From: Echinostoma caproni
Taxonomy: Eukaryota; Platyhelminthes; Trematoda; Plagiorchiida; Echinostomatidae
Assembly: GCA_900618425.1 (NCBI GenBank)
Contig: UZAN01039652.1
Coordinates: 29,211-93,210, forward strand
Length of the DNA stretch: 64,000 bases
Reading direction: 5' to 3'
The notes beneath the pieces were generated by a model, which saw only the letters and a program-made list of their open reading frames with translations, had not been told where the DNA came from and ran no database searches. Each line of letters opens with the position of its first letter. Position 1 is the stretch's first letter. A program made the translations under genes and the position numbers. This document shows positions 38,264 through 52,000 of the stretch, piece by piece.

Positions 38264-40730
38264 CTAAAAAGTAGTTGATGTTACACCACGTAATCCATTT
38301 ATGGTCTAAAAGTAAATGTAGCTTGGTTGTGCAGGCGCACACTGAACACACGAAACACTAAAACATAATGGAAAGTGTTAAAATCAAGGGGTCCATCGAT
38401 TTACGAACTGTGATTAACTAATAAATGGGCTTGGTACAGTTGGACCGAAAATAAAATGAGAGGTTAAATCGGGATATTCTTTTTTTTCGCATTCACCGAG
38501 GCAAGCATTGAGAGCGTGTCAGTAATATTGCAAGATTTTATCAAATAAAGAATGAAGCTTTACGGTACAAGTGAAAGAGTTTCGATGCAGGAATTCCAAA
38601 GTTTGCGTCCAGCTGAGTTGTCTAACGGTCGTACTGGACTATTCATCAACAACCGTGGAATGATATAAAAAGCACCGGAAATTCTAAAGTTTGTTATCTA
38701 TGGTGCTTCTCGGATCGGAAACGCAAACCTATTCTTCGAAAAACTAATTGTAACCGGGAGTAACGGAGATCACTAATGCAAATTCAATATACCTGCGTGT
38801 TGGTACCTCAAAAGGTGGCGAACGCAGCCACATTGAGGTCATGAGTTTTAATATCACCACGACCACCCATCTTATCCACATGTATCAATTTGGCTGTGAA
38901 CAAGATAAACGGACGTACATGAAATGACATTTGCACGACGTATTTAAAGTGTGCCATTTATTTATTTCGATCATGTTTTTCTTCTATTTTAAAGGCAAAC
39001 CCATATCTCCAACAATCCTTGTTCGAAATTGTCATTGATTGTTTTCGAACGCTTGCGCTTGTCGGTGCAGAAGAAGAAAGGTAAAATCTAGACTAAGGGC
39101 AGGGCAGACGAAATTAATATGTCGGAAATCCGAATATGACAGGACTTTGGCGGACGGGATGAGAGTGATATAACCGTCAATGTTTTGATAACGCACCAGT
39201 GTATATTCTGTTAAAATGTCGACCGTAAAACGATGAAAGATATAGATGGATTTATTGTTAAGATTTACGGTACCAAAGAACCGATCGTTTATTAAAAGAT
39301 CTAAGATTGTACAGGGAATGGATTATAATAGTAGTCATTTCAGTCCGGACAGCTGAGCAACTGTTATCACCTGGGTACTTGATCCACTGCCTCGAAGTCA
39401 GTGAATGAAAGATGTTAAAAAAGTCACAGCTTCGTTGGTTCGTGTGTAAAAGGTAACTAGTGATGATAATAATAGTCAGTATTTTCTTGAACCCCCAGAT
39501 CATAATATAAACTGAACTTAACGATGATAAAACCAGCAAGCCCTCAGGCTGTTTTATAACCTTTAAGCGTCCGGGTATAAGTTTCAGAGAGATAGAAATA
39601 TTTTGACCTGTCTAGAATATTCTCAATGATGATTTGATTTGAACTGATTATCCTTTGGACTTCCCTACATTCACAATCCTCAGTTCATCCAGTCAACGGT
39701 ACCCTTGGAAGTAATAGACTCGAGTTTTGCTCTTATTAGAACTACTAAGCGGTGCATAACCACCGTCCTGTCCGGGTTTTGAACTCCGGAACCATTGCAT
39801 GGAATGCGTTTGTTACAATTTGAGCTGAACTTCGGACTGTGTCCGTAGTCTTATAGACGGGAGCGATATTGGTACGATATACCCTTCTCATAAAACACGC
39901 TTTTAAACGATGTTTCATTTCTTGCCTGCAGGTGAAACCAACCACACTGGAACACTTGTGTCTCGTGCTCACGTTTTTTAAATCAGAAAAGTTCTCAATT
40001 TACATTCGAGACGGCGATGGAATCGATCTGGGTGCACCGGGTTGAAAAATGATTTTCAAAATAGGCAAAGCGTCTTCAGAATTGATAAGGGTTTTGATTA
40101 CATTGAAGTCGTAAATGTTATCAAAAATATTGTGATTTCCACTAGCAAAATTCTACGACATGGGTAATTCACGAACACGGCAACTTGGATTTAGTATTTT
40201 CCCACTTGTCCTTGTTTAGATTATCAACGGTTTTCGTTCTCATTGGAATTTGATGCCATAGGTTCGAGAGGGGAGAGGCGTTGTAGCCGAGTGAAAGTGG
40301 TCAAAATTAATGAATCCATACAAGTTTTCTGACCTAGGTGAGTTTCACGTTCTTTCAGTCAAAATTCTGAATATTTCTCGGTATTCAGGTGGCTCAAATG
40401 TGACCGACAGAGTTTACAGAACAGATAAAAACCAGCTTTTGTTAGTGTAAAAAACCCCGTCGCACTTGATTGCTGGTTTGTTGGTTCGCACACACGAACA
40501 GACACACACGCACACACAGACCCGCGCAAACAAAGACCAAGTCAGCCGTCGTTCAGAGGTAAGCTCGCATATGCAAACACGCACTGAACACCACATTTCA
40601 CGAAGAAATCAGGCCATCACGTTTGTGAAATGAAATCTTGTTTGGCTCAATTGAGTGAATTGAAACAACATACTGGGTCGGACACGGTCCGATTCTCGCG
40701 CTCGTTGCTCCATTTCGACCGATGTGGCAG

Positions 40731-41036
40731 AGCAACCTCCCCCCGCTTGTGAGCCGTGAGACCATTACCATTTACTCCTGTTCGCCCACTGGAAGCGCAA
40801 CGAGGGACTTACACAAATTTCCGTCCAAGTCCGACATAGATCAACACGGGGCTAAGTTTGTGGAATCCGGAAATGCTCGTTTACATCTACTACAACTACT
40901 TCCAAGCGGTCTCGTGAACACCGAGTTGCAATCCTCATCGCGATCGAACAAGCAGGAAAGCGTGATCAATAAGGCATGTGAGCATGCTTGTTCGCCTGCA
41001 TTGTTAGCTAGCCACAGCCTGCACTGCAGTGCGTGA
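40731..41036 (+). CDS. Candidate Ser-rich terminal exon, unassigned
   Basis: After a pyrimidine-rich acceptor (gaccgatgtggcag), 101 codons stay open to TGA, reading SNLPPLVSRETITIYSCSPT near the start and SSSRSNKQESVINKACEHAC near the end. It is GC-richer than its surroundings. Phase 0 would fit Cav1 exon 17, but it lies 12.7 kb further on, inside territory with minus-strand exons on both sides. It may be chance. Confidence 0.2.
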   Translation, partial: SNLPPLVSRETITIYSCSPTGSATRDLHKFPSKSDIDQHGAKFVESGNARLHLLQLLPSGLVNTELQSSSRSNKQESVINKACEHACSPALLASHSLHCSA

Positions 41037-42374
41037 ATCTGTCAAGCAATCCATTCATTCCGGGAGTACAGGAAATAGGCAATCGACTGTGAACGATGTG
41101 CGGTGCGGAAAAGACGATGCGTAACGATGCGCGTTTGTTACAGCAGAATGCGTGTTTGCTCTCAAAGCAAGTGACGAAGTTTTGAGTTACTTGGTCAACA
41201 CAGCTGTGGCTCATAAAATTGAAGATGCTTTGTCGCAAGCTTTCAAATGTAATAACTGGTACTGATGCTGTGCACCCAATAAAAGTTCAAATGCTGGGTA
41301 ACGATACATAGCAAGATCATCACATTTCTGATGATTGTGTCCAATTTTCCATTCGCTTTTATTCACATCCCTTTAATTCAACGCATAAGATTCCAGAAAA
41401 TGTTTCTCACATACGAAAGTGATTAATTAAAGAGATGTACTGTGATCAAAATGCAACGGGAAGTGATGATGGCGGTGGGGGCCCGAACGAACCACCCACC
41501 GGGTTGTGAATGCGGGTCGAACCAACGGCCCGATTAACACTGTACACGGCTTCTGTCGATTCAATTGTACTAAAGCTACGCATGACATCAGATGGATAAA
41601 TTTAGCCTCCAATGACCAGATAAATCTGAATGAACTCGTTTTCTCCATACACCCATATAAACTGAAGTTCTTACATGTGTTTCCCGAATGAATGTAAAAA
41701 GTCAATAAACACACCGCCTAAAAACAATGCAAATGATAATTTTTGTATGCACTAATTTCAGCAGATCGTGCTTTGTTTGAGGAAAATTAGTTAATCTCTG
41801 TGGGAGTTGAATCCATGCTTGAAATCCGTTTACTTATTTGTTTTACAGAACACGTCATACCGGCGTAACTGAGACCACAACAACAGACGTCATAAATAAG
41901 CTTATGAAATACCGCCCGATAGATCTGATGACGGTACTCCTTATGTTAGACTATCGACCAGCAATTTCAAGCCCATCAGTCACTCAGCGTCTTTCTTTCT
42001 AGTCGATTGAAAGATTATGTCGATGCCTCAGTACAACATTGTTTTAAATGGATCATCCAATCAATCCCACACTCGAGAATCATTAGACCTGAATTTTGCT
42101 TTCCATACAGCTCATGCCTACCACCTTCCAATCCAGGTTTGAACTTTGGACCAATCGCATGGAAGCTGTTTGTGTTGTCACCGTGTCAACCAGATAAAAC
42201 CAGGGCTAACCTGAGTGGAATGTGTTTCAAACTCAGCCATTATCCTGCAGGTCATTACTGAGATGAGAAGGTGTGGGGCTTGCAAAGAATTTGCAACGAT
42301 GGATTGTACTATATTGCGTGAAGTTAAAAATAAAACGCGGTCTGATGCGATGTTCGGTTATCGATTGTGCGGTA

Positions 42375-42420
42375 TGCTCACGTTCTACCGGTGAGGTCAC
42401 TGGTTCGAGTTCCAGCTGGG
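42375..42420 (+). repeat. SINE-like tRNA B box
   Basis: tggttcgagttcc matches a B box, with weak tRNA-like sequence upstream. Isolated and uncertain. Confidence 0.25.
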
Positions 42421-44689
42421 TCTATGGATTTGTGCTGATGATGAGAACCAATCACGTTGAAACAATTGTCCAGTGCTTCGTGGTTTTCAATTCACGCTTC
42501 ACTTGCCTTGAGAAAAGACAAGATTTACCATATGAATAAAATGAAATTGTGCACTACTCTCATCTAGCCAGAGTTGCCAATTCATGTTTGTTCGGATGAG
42601 GTCTTCAGTTTTGGTCACTCATTTAGGACCAAGTAACTGAGCGGCTACATGGAAGGCGACATAGGAAAAGAAGTTAATTGGCAATTTCAGTTAGCTTCTT
42701 ATAAGCTAGTTGCCAAGATGGAAACAAACGAATTCGGTTTGATGGATGTGGAATGCAAAGACCGGACGGTGGATATATACATTGCTGTTGAGCTCTATGG
42801 TCAGCGAAACTCAAGGCAGCATTAACTGAATGAATTGAGGATTAGGTGTGAAGATGAAGTTTGAAGGATAGTTTACATTAACATGACTTACCGCTACCCA
42901 CAACTAACTGTGATTCGAACGCAATTTAACCCTGTCCAACCACTGAACACGAATTTAGCGCTGGAAGTAAAAGTACGCTGGGAAAGGTGCTATTTATCAC
43001 CGCACATTTGTGTGCCTAACATTCAATTTACCTATTGGGTAAGATAAAGACAAACATTCATGATGCTGCGTGATTAACAAATAAAATGAGGAATATCGCA
43101 GGGTTTTAAGTGACATAACCAAAGTGCATTTAGCAAATCAACAATAAAAACCATTATTGTCGATGTATTGATGCTAAATTTTAATCGGTACGTTATCAAA
43201 CTTAAGCGACTGCATTACTTCAGTCGCACGTACATCAGGAGCGCTTGACAAACTATATACAACCAAGCTATCTTCCACTTCGGTGGGTCTCCCAGGGGTG
43301 CACAGTATCTAATGCAAATTGCGGAGGGAAACATTTTTCCTAATTGTTCATATGAAGTTGATGGTAGTTTTCTTTTGACAGCCATGTTTTACTAAACAAT
43401 CCGATGTCATTCCTAAATTTGAGGAATCAAGTAAATTAGATTTATTGGGACAGAGGTAACTGTTAAAAACGCGAATTTGTATCAAGAAAACTGACATGGA
43501 CAAATCAAGCCTTTCCGCTATCTAGAATGAAGATGCACCAAGTCTGGATGGTTTGTATTCCAAATTAGTGTCACGTTTTTTACAGCACCCACCCAGGATA
43601 GCATTAAAGCAACAAAGAAAAGAACATATTTACTGTCACAGGTTGGCCAAAAACATTCACTTTCAGGAACATTCATAACGTTGCTTGTCACACGCCAGGT
43701 TTTAAAAGCTAACCTCAGGATATTTCACGCTTTGCGCACAAAAACGTAGAGCAATTTTCTACTTTGGTATTCTCCTATTTAGGAATAAGTTTTCTCTATT
43801 CTGCACAGAACTGAAAGATGATTCAACTAACCTAAGGTGTCATAATATTGCTTACGTTAAAGAACTAGCAATGTCGCCTATATTGTGACTTATAAAGTTA
43901 TAATAAAAGTTTTCACTTGACTTACCTGTTAATTAATAATTTATTTCGTTTTTTATTGAATTCGCAAGAGTTCAAAAGATTTTAAGGGGATAACCGTGTT
44001 CTATTTAAAGCTTTGTGAGGTAATATAGAAAATGGGTATGATGGGTGGCAGTGGCGAGGTTCAATCAAACAAATCATTGGAGTTATTTTGATACTGACTT
44101 GGAAGAAAACTGAATAAACAGAGGATAGATAAGATAATCGTTCAATTAATTCACAAAAACGTTGATAAGAGATATTATAGCATAAGATGATTTCAATTAT
44201 GTGAAAGTCTGGGAGAAGCCAAGTATCGCAAACCACATTCATGATGAAATTTTTCTCAATGACAAAAATAAAGTACAAGACAACTTTCGAGCTTGTTGTG
44301 ACACCTCAACAGTGAGTAATTTTCTTTTACTGTTTGGACTCTAATCATGCGCCACCTGATTGCATGTCAAGACCTTTACTTCTGCATTGGAATATTGTAC
44401 ATCCGCACTTTTTCAGCTTCAAGTGAATCCGTTGTAACTTCAAGTTAATCCAACCAATCGTTTTTTACCAGGAACCCCATAAAGTGATTGGTTGTTCTGC
44501 CATCACACGTCACAGATTGAACCAGGTCCATCAAACCCTGTCTAGTCGGAGTAAACGTATTTCTTCATGGACAAACAGTAGTACGTTTTGGGTGAGTTAC
44601 CGAGCTACGACGAAAGTTTCGGTGGGGTGAGATTGAACTGTTTGTCCCCCCCCCGTTGTGAGTTATGTCCTTGACTGTTGATCTTGTGT

Positions 44690-44775
44690 GGGCGTTACTG
44701 GTCCGGTAATAACGTCAGCAAATTATCATCCCGGGGATGTGTGTTCGAATCCAACCACCACCGCCTGACTTCCCC
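44690..44775 (+). repeat. SINE-like tRNA remnant
   Basis: B box gtgttcgaatcc followed by accaccgcctgactt, resembling the copy at 4.4 kb. No complete tRNA fold. Confidence 0.4.
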
Positions 44776-45840
44776 ATTGTGTGTTGAATGGCAGCCCTTT
44801 GATTGTCCGTTTCCCTCTTCCTGAAAATTGCATCTCTGTTTATTCAATAGAACGAAGCAAAATCAAAAAAATGAAAAGAAAAAGGAAGGAAGAACAAATC
44901 GGGTAGAAATTGGCTTCGGTCGGCCCAGTAATGAAGCAAAATCCCGTCAAAACGGATCGATAAATCGGGTATCATTTTCATTCGTGAATGTTGAAATAAA
45001 TCCTTGTATGGTTCGGTTCAGTCTAGGCCCTGAGCACCCTAGTGAGTACGCTGCATTCAACGAGGTTCCCTCGAGAATGTGGGCCTGTTTCAGGATCATC
45101 AGATTTCATTCGAAATGTGAATCCATCCACCTAACTGAGAATTGAACCCGGAACCACAGAGACAGAATGTAAGCATATTATCCATTTAAACATCGAGAAG
45201 CTGATCGAACCGTTTTCCATTTTGTGCATACATACGTAATAACGTAATCCATCTTTGTGAGCCTAATGCAAATATCACGGATAGCGCATCTGACCACAAG
45301 GATTTTCATTTCCTACTTTATTGACTCTGTACACTAGGAAATTCATCACAAGCAAACCAAACTTGCCACCAATCTCGCATAAACCAAGGTTCCAACGAAC
45401 CTCACTATGTGGAACTTCAATTTTAGGATTAACCATGTTACTTCACACCTCGAATTTCCATTTCCTATCGTTGAAGGTCCGCTGTAATAATAATGGCTTT
45501 GTAATGCTACATTGTTTCTTCTCCCGGGGGTTGTGGTCTTAGTTGCGATGGATTTAGAAAGTGTGATAGCCATTTTACGCAGTCCTTTGATATGGATCCC
45601 GGTCATTGAAAGTCTGATGCACATCCCGCAAATCACTTGAATGAGAACGAATCACACTAAAACTGACACTGGGGTTGCGGAAATGGTGAGACTTTGGGAT
45701 GCACGAAAAATTCACCTTAATAATCAGCTTTGAGCTTTGTTCCATTTCCAGTTAGACTTATATCCGTACTGGTCGATTGGAAGAGCCATTCATAAGCATA
45801 TCAAATTCCTGTGATATCTACAGGGTCATGTTTGAATCAC

Positions 45841-46057
45841 TTAAAGCAATTGTTCAGCAAAACCGTTCATCATCCGATAACAGTGCGTCTGTGAGGCACG
45901 TAAATAGATCATGCGACAAGACATTTGTCTCAGCACGTTAAGAGCACCACCCGCAGTAGTTAAATGAGTTGAAAACTGATTGTATCTCAAATTGAGATCG
46001 TGGGTCATCTCATTGACACCCGACACCACATCGACAAGAACTAGACTTTTGATGTTG
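45841..46057 (-). CDS. FANCD2: FANCD2-like last exon
   Basis: 217 nt on the minus strand, ending in TAA (45841-45843). It reads NIKSLVLVDVVSGVNEMTHD, THLTTAGGALNVLRQMSCRM, IYLRASQTHCYRMMNGFAEQ, LL. LRQMSCRM and the HCYRMMNG stretch align with LELLVCRV and NNCREAFWLG at the end of the human conserved region. It lacks the acidic Ser/Glu tail found in vertebrates. A dispersed repeat lies just upstream in the intron. On the minus strand, AATAAA occurs at 45322-45317. Confidence 0.68.
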
Positions 46058-49000
46058 CTTATCGCACGCAAATCAAACCAGTGTGGACAGTAACAATGGC
46101 CGAGGAGATAACTATTCCCCCGCTACGCGAACCAAACGCGTATTCCCTAAAAGACGGGTTCAAGAGCTTCATAAGCCTTGGCCTAAAGTGAACATCGAAA
46201 TTGAACGTGACGTGTCCCTCGTCGCAAGTGGAGAAAGGTCACATCAACTAACACATGCAAGCCCGCACACAAACACATCTCCCCTCAGCCTCCTATTATT
46301 GGCCTTAAACCGAGCCAATGGCTATCAATGCGTAAGCATTTTTGCACTGGATGATATGTTGGAGCAGGGCTAGGAACATTATAAAAAACGTGTTCATCAA
46401 CAACTTATTCGGGCAGTAAATCATTAAAAATTGGTATGCGTTAATAACGTTTAACAGCAGCGAATGTTATTGATGGTGTAATAAAAATGTTTCACTTTAA
46501 GCATACCACGCTCTCTGAATCCCTTTGGTATTCCATCAATGTTTTATTTTTGCAATGTGGTGTCTAGTTTGTGTCCTGTTTGTTAGCCATATGTCAGTAA
46601 TTCTGAGAGTAGAGGGGCTGGTGGATAGGGGCTTGAGATTAACTGAACTACGACCTGACTAAAGGATGATGACAAGCGAAACTGCATTTTCGCAAGTGCT
46701 TTTGTCAGGTTCTGCACGAATAAGCTAGGAAGTATACACAAACGTCCCATATGTTGACGATTGTCGTTCAGTAAACCAACACACGAAAATTTCCTATATG
46801 TCTGCGTGTGCGTGTTGACATGTTGGTGCAAGTATACCGGTTAGACGGATCGGTATGTCAAACTGTAAGCTTCAAGGGTTGCTAATGATGCAGTTCCTGA
46901 GTCTAAATAGCATGAACCTTCTTCACATAAACAACGGAATTGTGTCACAAATACCTGCAAACTAGCATGACAAGCTGCTGTTTGAAATTCTTCCCGTATT
47001 GAACCAGAGCAGCAAACGTGTGGATGAATGATCGCACAGCGTTATTGTACATGAATCCGATTCCAAGGCACTCATTCTCGCAGCGGTTGAAAGATTTACT
47101 TCGGACTATGTCCCATATAAGCCAATTGGGTTGGATTTTCTTGACAAACTTACAAATGAAACCCTTCATGAGTTGGGCAGTCTGAAGTAATTAAATATAT
47201 TTTTATATGTTGCGACCGAAAGCTCAAGTTGATTTCAAGTCCCAATCTGAAAGATTTCGCAGTGTCTAATGAAACACACCACATTAATAAAAATTAAATA
47301 TTTTGATCATTCTAATTTGTTGTTGATTCTGTGCCGGGTTGAGGAACCTGGGCGTTTTATTTCCTAATGTGAAAATTCTGCATTTCTTGATTCGGCGGAT
47401 TGGAAATCTGTCAGGCCTCAAGTGTGTTCATCGATTCTTCACAACACTCATGCTTTTTCATTTGCCTTCCGGCGTAACTTGTAGGTAGAGCTTTAACACA
47501 AGTTACTGCTATTTGGTCAGTTGTCTTATTCAAAATGATCTTTGGTAATTTTTCCACTGCGTTACCTTAAACTGAATACGCCCAGATATCGGTACTCGAT
47601 TCACAGAGATATGCTGTGGCAACCATTGAATATATAGTACCCTGAGGTCCATTTTGAGGATCCCTGTTAGATGACTTTACTGTTCAATATAAAACGTCAG
47701 ACATTAAACTATTGTTACATCGATATCATAATCTAGTTCCTATTCGCAGTTCCATTACCCTGACGTTCTCAGTGAACTTGTTTGATATGGATCTACAATT
47801 GTTGAACCCTGAAGTTCCACAATAAATTATGCGATGTTTTTGCATTTAGTGGGCTGTGTATTCACGTGATATTTCAGTGTAGTACCCTTCTAGTCCCAAT
47901 TTATTCTCACTTGAAATCGGCGGCCGTGTTGAACATGACGAAGCAAGAAGACATTCGTGACGATCATGATGAGCATCTAGTTTGTCCGCCGAACTGTCGC
48001 TCACCAGTCAACAAGTTCTATGTACGAATTCAGGGACACATATTTAAAGGGATAAACGACACAAGAAGAAACTGGCGAAGACAAGATGGACTGATCGCCT
48101 GTTATGAATAACTCATAGCCGGTTTGCAGTGTAAACGTTCCTGAATTCAGTTTGAGTTATTCATTAGGCATAATCATCCATATCACTGTCAACTGAGAAA
48201 AACTGGAAACGATTTTACCAAAATCCAAGACAAGTTCAGGTTCTCATTGAACTGAAAATTATCTATTTGAACTCTTTGGTGACAAGTGAAGTGGCTTCCA
48301 TGAGTGAGCTGTGAATGGATATATGAGAAGAAATGCACAGAACTTGAGAATCACTCCCAACTGTCGTCTCTAACTGCTCACACGTTTTTCTGCATCATTT
48401 GTTAAATTGTTACGGATAACCGTATTCATCGTCTTGGTTCATTGAAGGTAGGAAGATACAGTCTCTTTGCATCACGATATTTTTATTTGCTCACGAACGT
48501 ACTACTAACTTTCGGAGTATATTTATGATTTGTTTTACGATTGACTACCTCAGAATAGAGGACTGCATCTGTGAAACAGAAATCATCGTTCTCACCGTTC
48601 TTATCCTCCTCCTTTGAAAACAGCGTGGGCTTTTTGCAACCAATCAAAACAGTCCTTAGTTGTAGATATACACATAGGATAGGCTAAAGACGTTGTTGAA
48701 AAATAAAATCATGTGAACCAACCGGGCTATCAATTCAATTTCATAGTCCAGGTCAGCTTAAAAACGTTTTCAAAACACGTGACTAGCGCTTAGGTAACGA
48801 AAAGTATTCCGACGAGAGTGATTTACTGAAATATTCTTGATTGTGTTAGATCAAACGTCTTCAAGAAACTTTGACCTTTCACTAACAATGGTATCCTATT
48901 CTATCTATAACTTCCCGTAAAATAATTCGTATTTATTTCTAACTTCATTCTTGACCGCTTTTGTTTGCTTCTAATTTGGAGCACAACGACTGAAATAACT

Positions 49001-52000
49001 TGGCAGAGTAGAAGCTGGTTAAATAAGCAAAGCGTGTTCAACACCAAGCGATGTTTGTTCAAATGCTTTCAATGTGAACCGTGCTTTGTTTAACGTAAAA
49101 ATCAACAAATGGTATTCCCCAGATGATCTATTAATCCACTCACCATATTATGCTGTCGTAGAACTAGATAACAATTGATTATTTCAAAGGTCTGAATTTC
49201 GACCAACTCGGCGAAATTGTTTATGTCACAAGATTTTCTTCCTATTTTGCGCCGGCACCTTTCATTAGTCTTTTTGTTCGCGGGCAGTTTAGACAGACTA
49301 TAAGTACAGTGCCTCATCTAATGGAGTTTTGTCCATATTTGCACACAATCACGAAATAGGCAGCATCTTTTTAAAATACGTGGTCAAGAATAGTCCAAAT
49401 TTTGGCCTTTTGGACTTTATAGCTCTGGTTAGGAACCAGGACTATTCCGCCCTGAAGGTTTTACGAAACTCCTTGATAGAACTACGGACAGCTTGGTAAA
49501 TAATTTCGCAGATTGAGACATTTATCAATCTTCGTCATAGGTCAATTGAGCTTTCGTTCACTCACTCGCATTGTTCCTCATTTTCATTCTGGCAACGCTA
49601 GAAACTAAATCTGTCTCGGTTAACTTAAATAGCTACTTTGAAAAAGTTCCTTGAGAAAAAAGGCTCCAGTTTTATAATGCTCTCGAGGGAATGACTGTTT
49701 CGCTCTGTAAATATTTGATTGGTTGAAATAGACATGCCGGAAAGCTTTGAAGGTTTGACGAGTTTAGCTCCACAGTTTCGAACCGTGCAATCCGATTTGT
49801 GATCGTTCACAACTCATTTTTCTGTTCCCTGAAAAACTCGAATCCAGTCACTTAGGTTTCCCCATTTATGACTAAATGGTTGAAGTGTGAACAACATCCA
49901 GTGGTGCTGTGTTCCCCTGTTGCACTCAATACAATTCACGGACTGAACGGAAGAGATGTGCAGGGCAATTTATCGGTCATTATAAACACATTCCTAAGCA
50001 CATACTATCGCGATCATTGTGAAAAATATCATGAAGTTGGAAATCGATAGAAGTTAAGGCCAACTTATTGGCTCGTAATACGATTGATTTAATGTTTCAT
50101 GGCTCAAAGACAACCGCTATCTATCAGTCTGCGATTGCTCGGTTAACACCTCACAACAGACAGCGATTGTACTTTGTCCGGATAGCAAACAGCATGTGCA
50201 GTGTACCCATTAGAGCAAGCGATAAAAATAGGATATATTTTGCTCAAAAATGAATTAAAAGCAAAAGTCAAGTGTAACCATCAATGCGATGTTTAGGGTA
50301 CTTTGTTTGCAAACTGTACATTCTCAGAGGCAAAATAACAACACTCGTGCCCAGAAGTCCATTTCTCACTGGTTGCTGGTGAGACGGCAGTACGGCAACT
50401 GATCCTTGAAAGACGTGTCCATGATTTGATGGATGTGAAATACTATGTAGTTTATTCGATACATTACTACATTACTACATGAGAATTCATCAATATCATA
50501 GTGTGTGTTATGTTCTGTGCTCGTATCCAAATAATGTGCGCCCGCGCTCAATATTTCCGACTTCTTCGTCAACCTTGTAGGTCATGGGTAAGTGTTTTAA
50601 CTTTCAGCATAAACTGTAGAAGCGAGGGTCCTAACGGGAACAAAAAGTGTTATATCTTGTCGGTGGGTCCCAGCATTGATCCAGTCCTCTTTATCGGCCA
50701 CCACACGCAGGATTCGACTGGTTATACCAAGTGTATTCAAACCTCTTGGTAAGCTATTTGGGTAGGAGATGTTTGATCAGTTACTGCAGTACATGGTGAT
50801 TAAAAGCTTGAAACTGATGAAGTAAATGAGGTAAATAGGCCAGAATGGAAAGATATGAGTTACAATGAATTGAATTAGATCAAAAGGGTCTTTAATAATG
50901 CGATGTTTTTTATTGGTTGTGAAAAGTTAAAGCACTGAGTGTCTGGAATTTACTAAAATCGTGGAGGAAATTAAGGATGCTTATGGTTCCTTGAAACAGA
51001 GTCTTTTTAGTCGAATGACGCAAAATATGAGTGATAACAAAAATAAATGCCTTGGTAAGCATTCCAGCGTGTGATGGGAGTCCAGAGGTTAAAATCACGG
51101 TTACATGAATGCCTGTAGTCCCAGATTATAATGTTTGAATACTGCTGTTGTCACTGTGATTGTATCATGCCGATCGTACAGAGGAAGTACGCGCTTTCCC
51201 CTCTTAAATCTCAGGGCTTATATTCCCGTTTATCGTAAACGAAAGATGGATTCTAGTGACTGATATCTAACAAATCATGTTCTTTGTTATCGTTTTTTCA
51301 TTTTGTCGATGTTCTGAAGAACGACTTCAAAATTCTACAAGCCACACCGTGGAGCACCTGTGGTGCGTTCTTCATACCTGTTAGTAAACTAAATTCAAAG
51401 CTGTTTGTTTATGAGAAATGTTCACGGATAATCTTTGCTAAGTAACCACATTCCTAGAGTAGCTCACCTTACAAGGATTACTTTGACACGCCTACACTCA
51501 TGGAGCTTCATTTCTTATCTTCGTGCGTTATTATTATTATCTACATGAACTTACCTCGTGTGTATCCGGTTCAAATACGCATCTATTTAACGCGGAAGTT
51601 AGCTGAATTTGTTAGCAAATTGGTCGATTACTGAGTAGTTATTATTATTATGTTCGGGGTAACATGGTAAACCTTTCTGTCAAATGCGGATACTTTTTAT
51701 CCGAACGCAAAGAAAAGCACAATAAACAAATATTTCCTCAAGCTTTCTAATTCATAATATTTGCAGTAACGTGTTTGAAATCCGTAGAGGTTATCATGCA
51801 CTGAAATGCAAAACGAATTTTCCTAATTCCACCTAGTAAGTTATCGGTATTTTGTGTTTTATTCTTGCAAATTAAGGTCTAATAGGAAAACAATGAGCGG
51901 CAGATAATAACTACATATATTTCAAACCTTCATAACTCATCAACTTGAAGGTGCCATTGATTACATATCACAACAAAGTAGTGATCTCTTATCACCTAAA

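Larger units (their letters stand above)
38264..45840. other. Mostly non-coding stretch between the unrecognised gene and FANCD2
   Basis: Holds the uncertain plus-strand ORF at 40.7-41.0 kb, an imperfect CA-rich tract at 40.5 kb and SINE-like boxes at 42.4 and 44.7 kb. On the minus strand, small exon-like pieces appear near 39.91 kb (ARNETSFKSVFYEK after ttcacctgcag) and near 45.48 kb (RTFNDRKWKFE after ttattattacag). Both are too short to assign. Confidence 0.5.

Noticed and set aside
47878..48111. Plus-strand exon-like ORF after a strong acceptor (gatatttcag), reading CSTLLVPIYSHLKSAAVLNM onward to TAA
   Set aside because: It lies antisense inside a FANCD2 intron, 20 kb from the last Cav1 exon, with no partner exon. 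The phase fit alone is not enough.
50498..50586. Plus-strand exon candidate ending at GTAAGT (RAQYFRLLRQPCRSW)
   Set aside because: It has a good donor, but there is no convincing acceptor or partner and it is antisense to the FANCD2 region.
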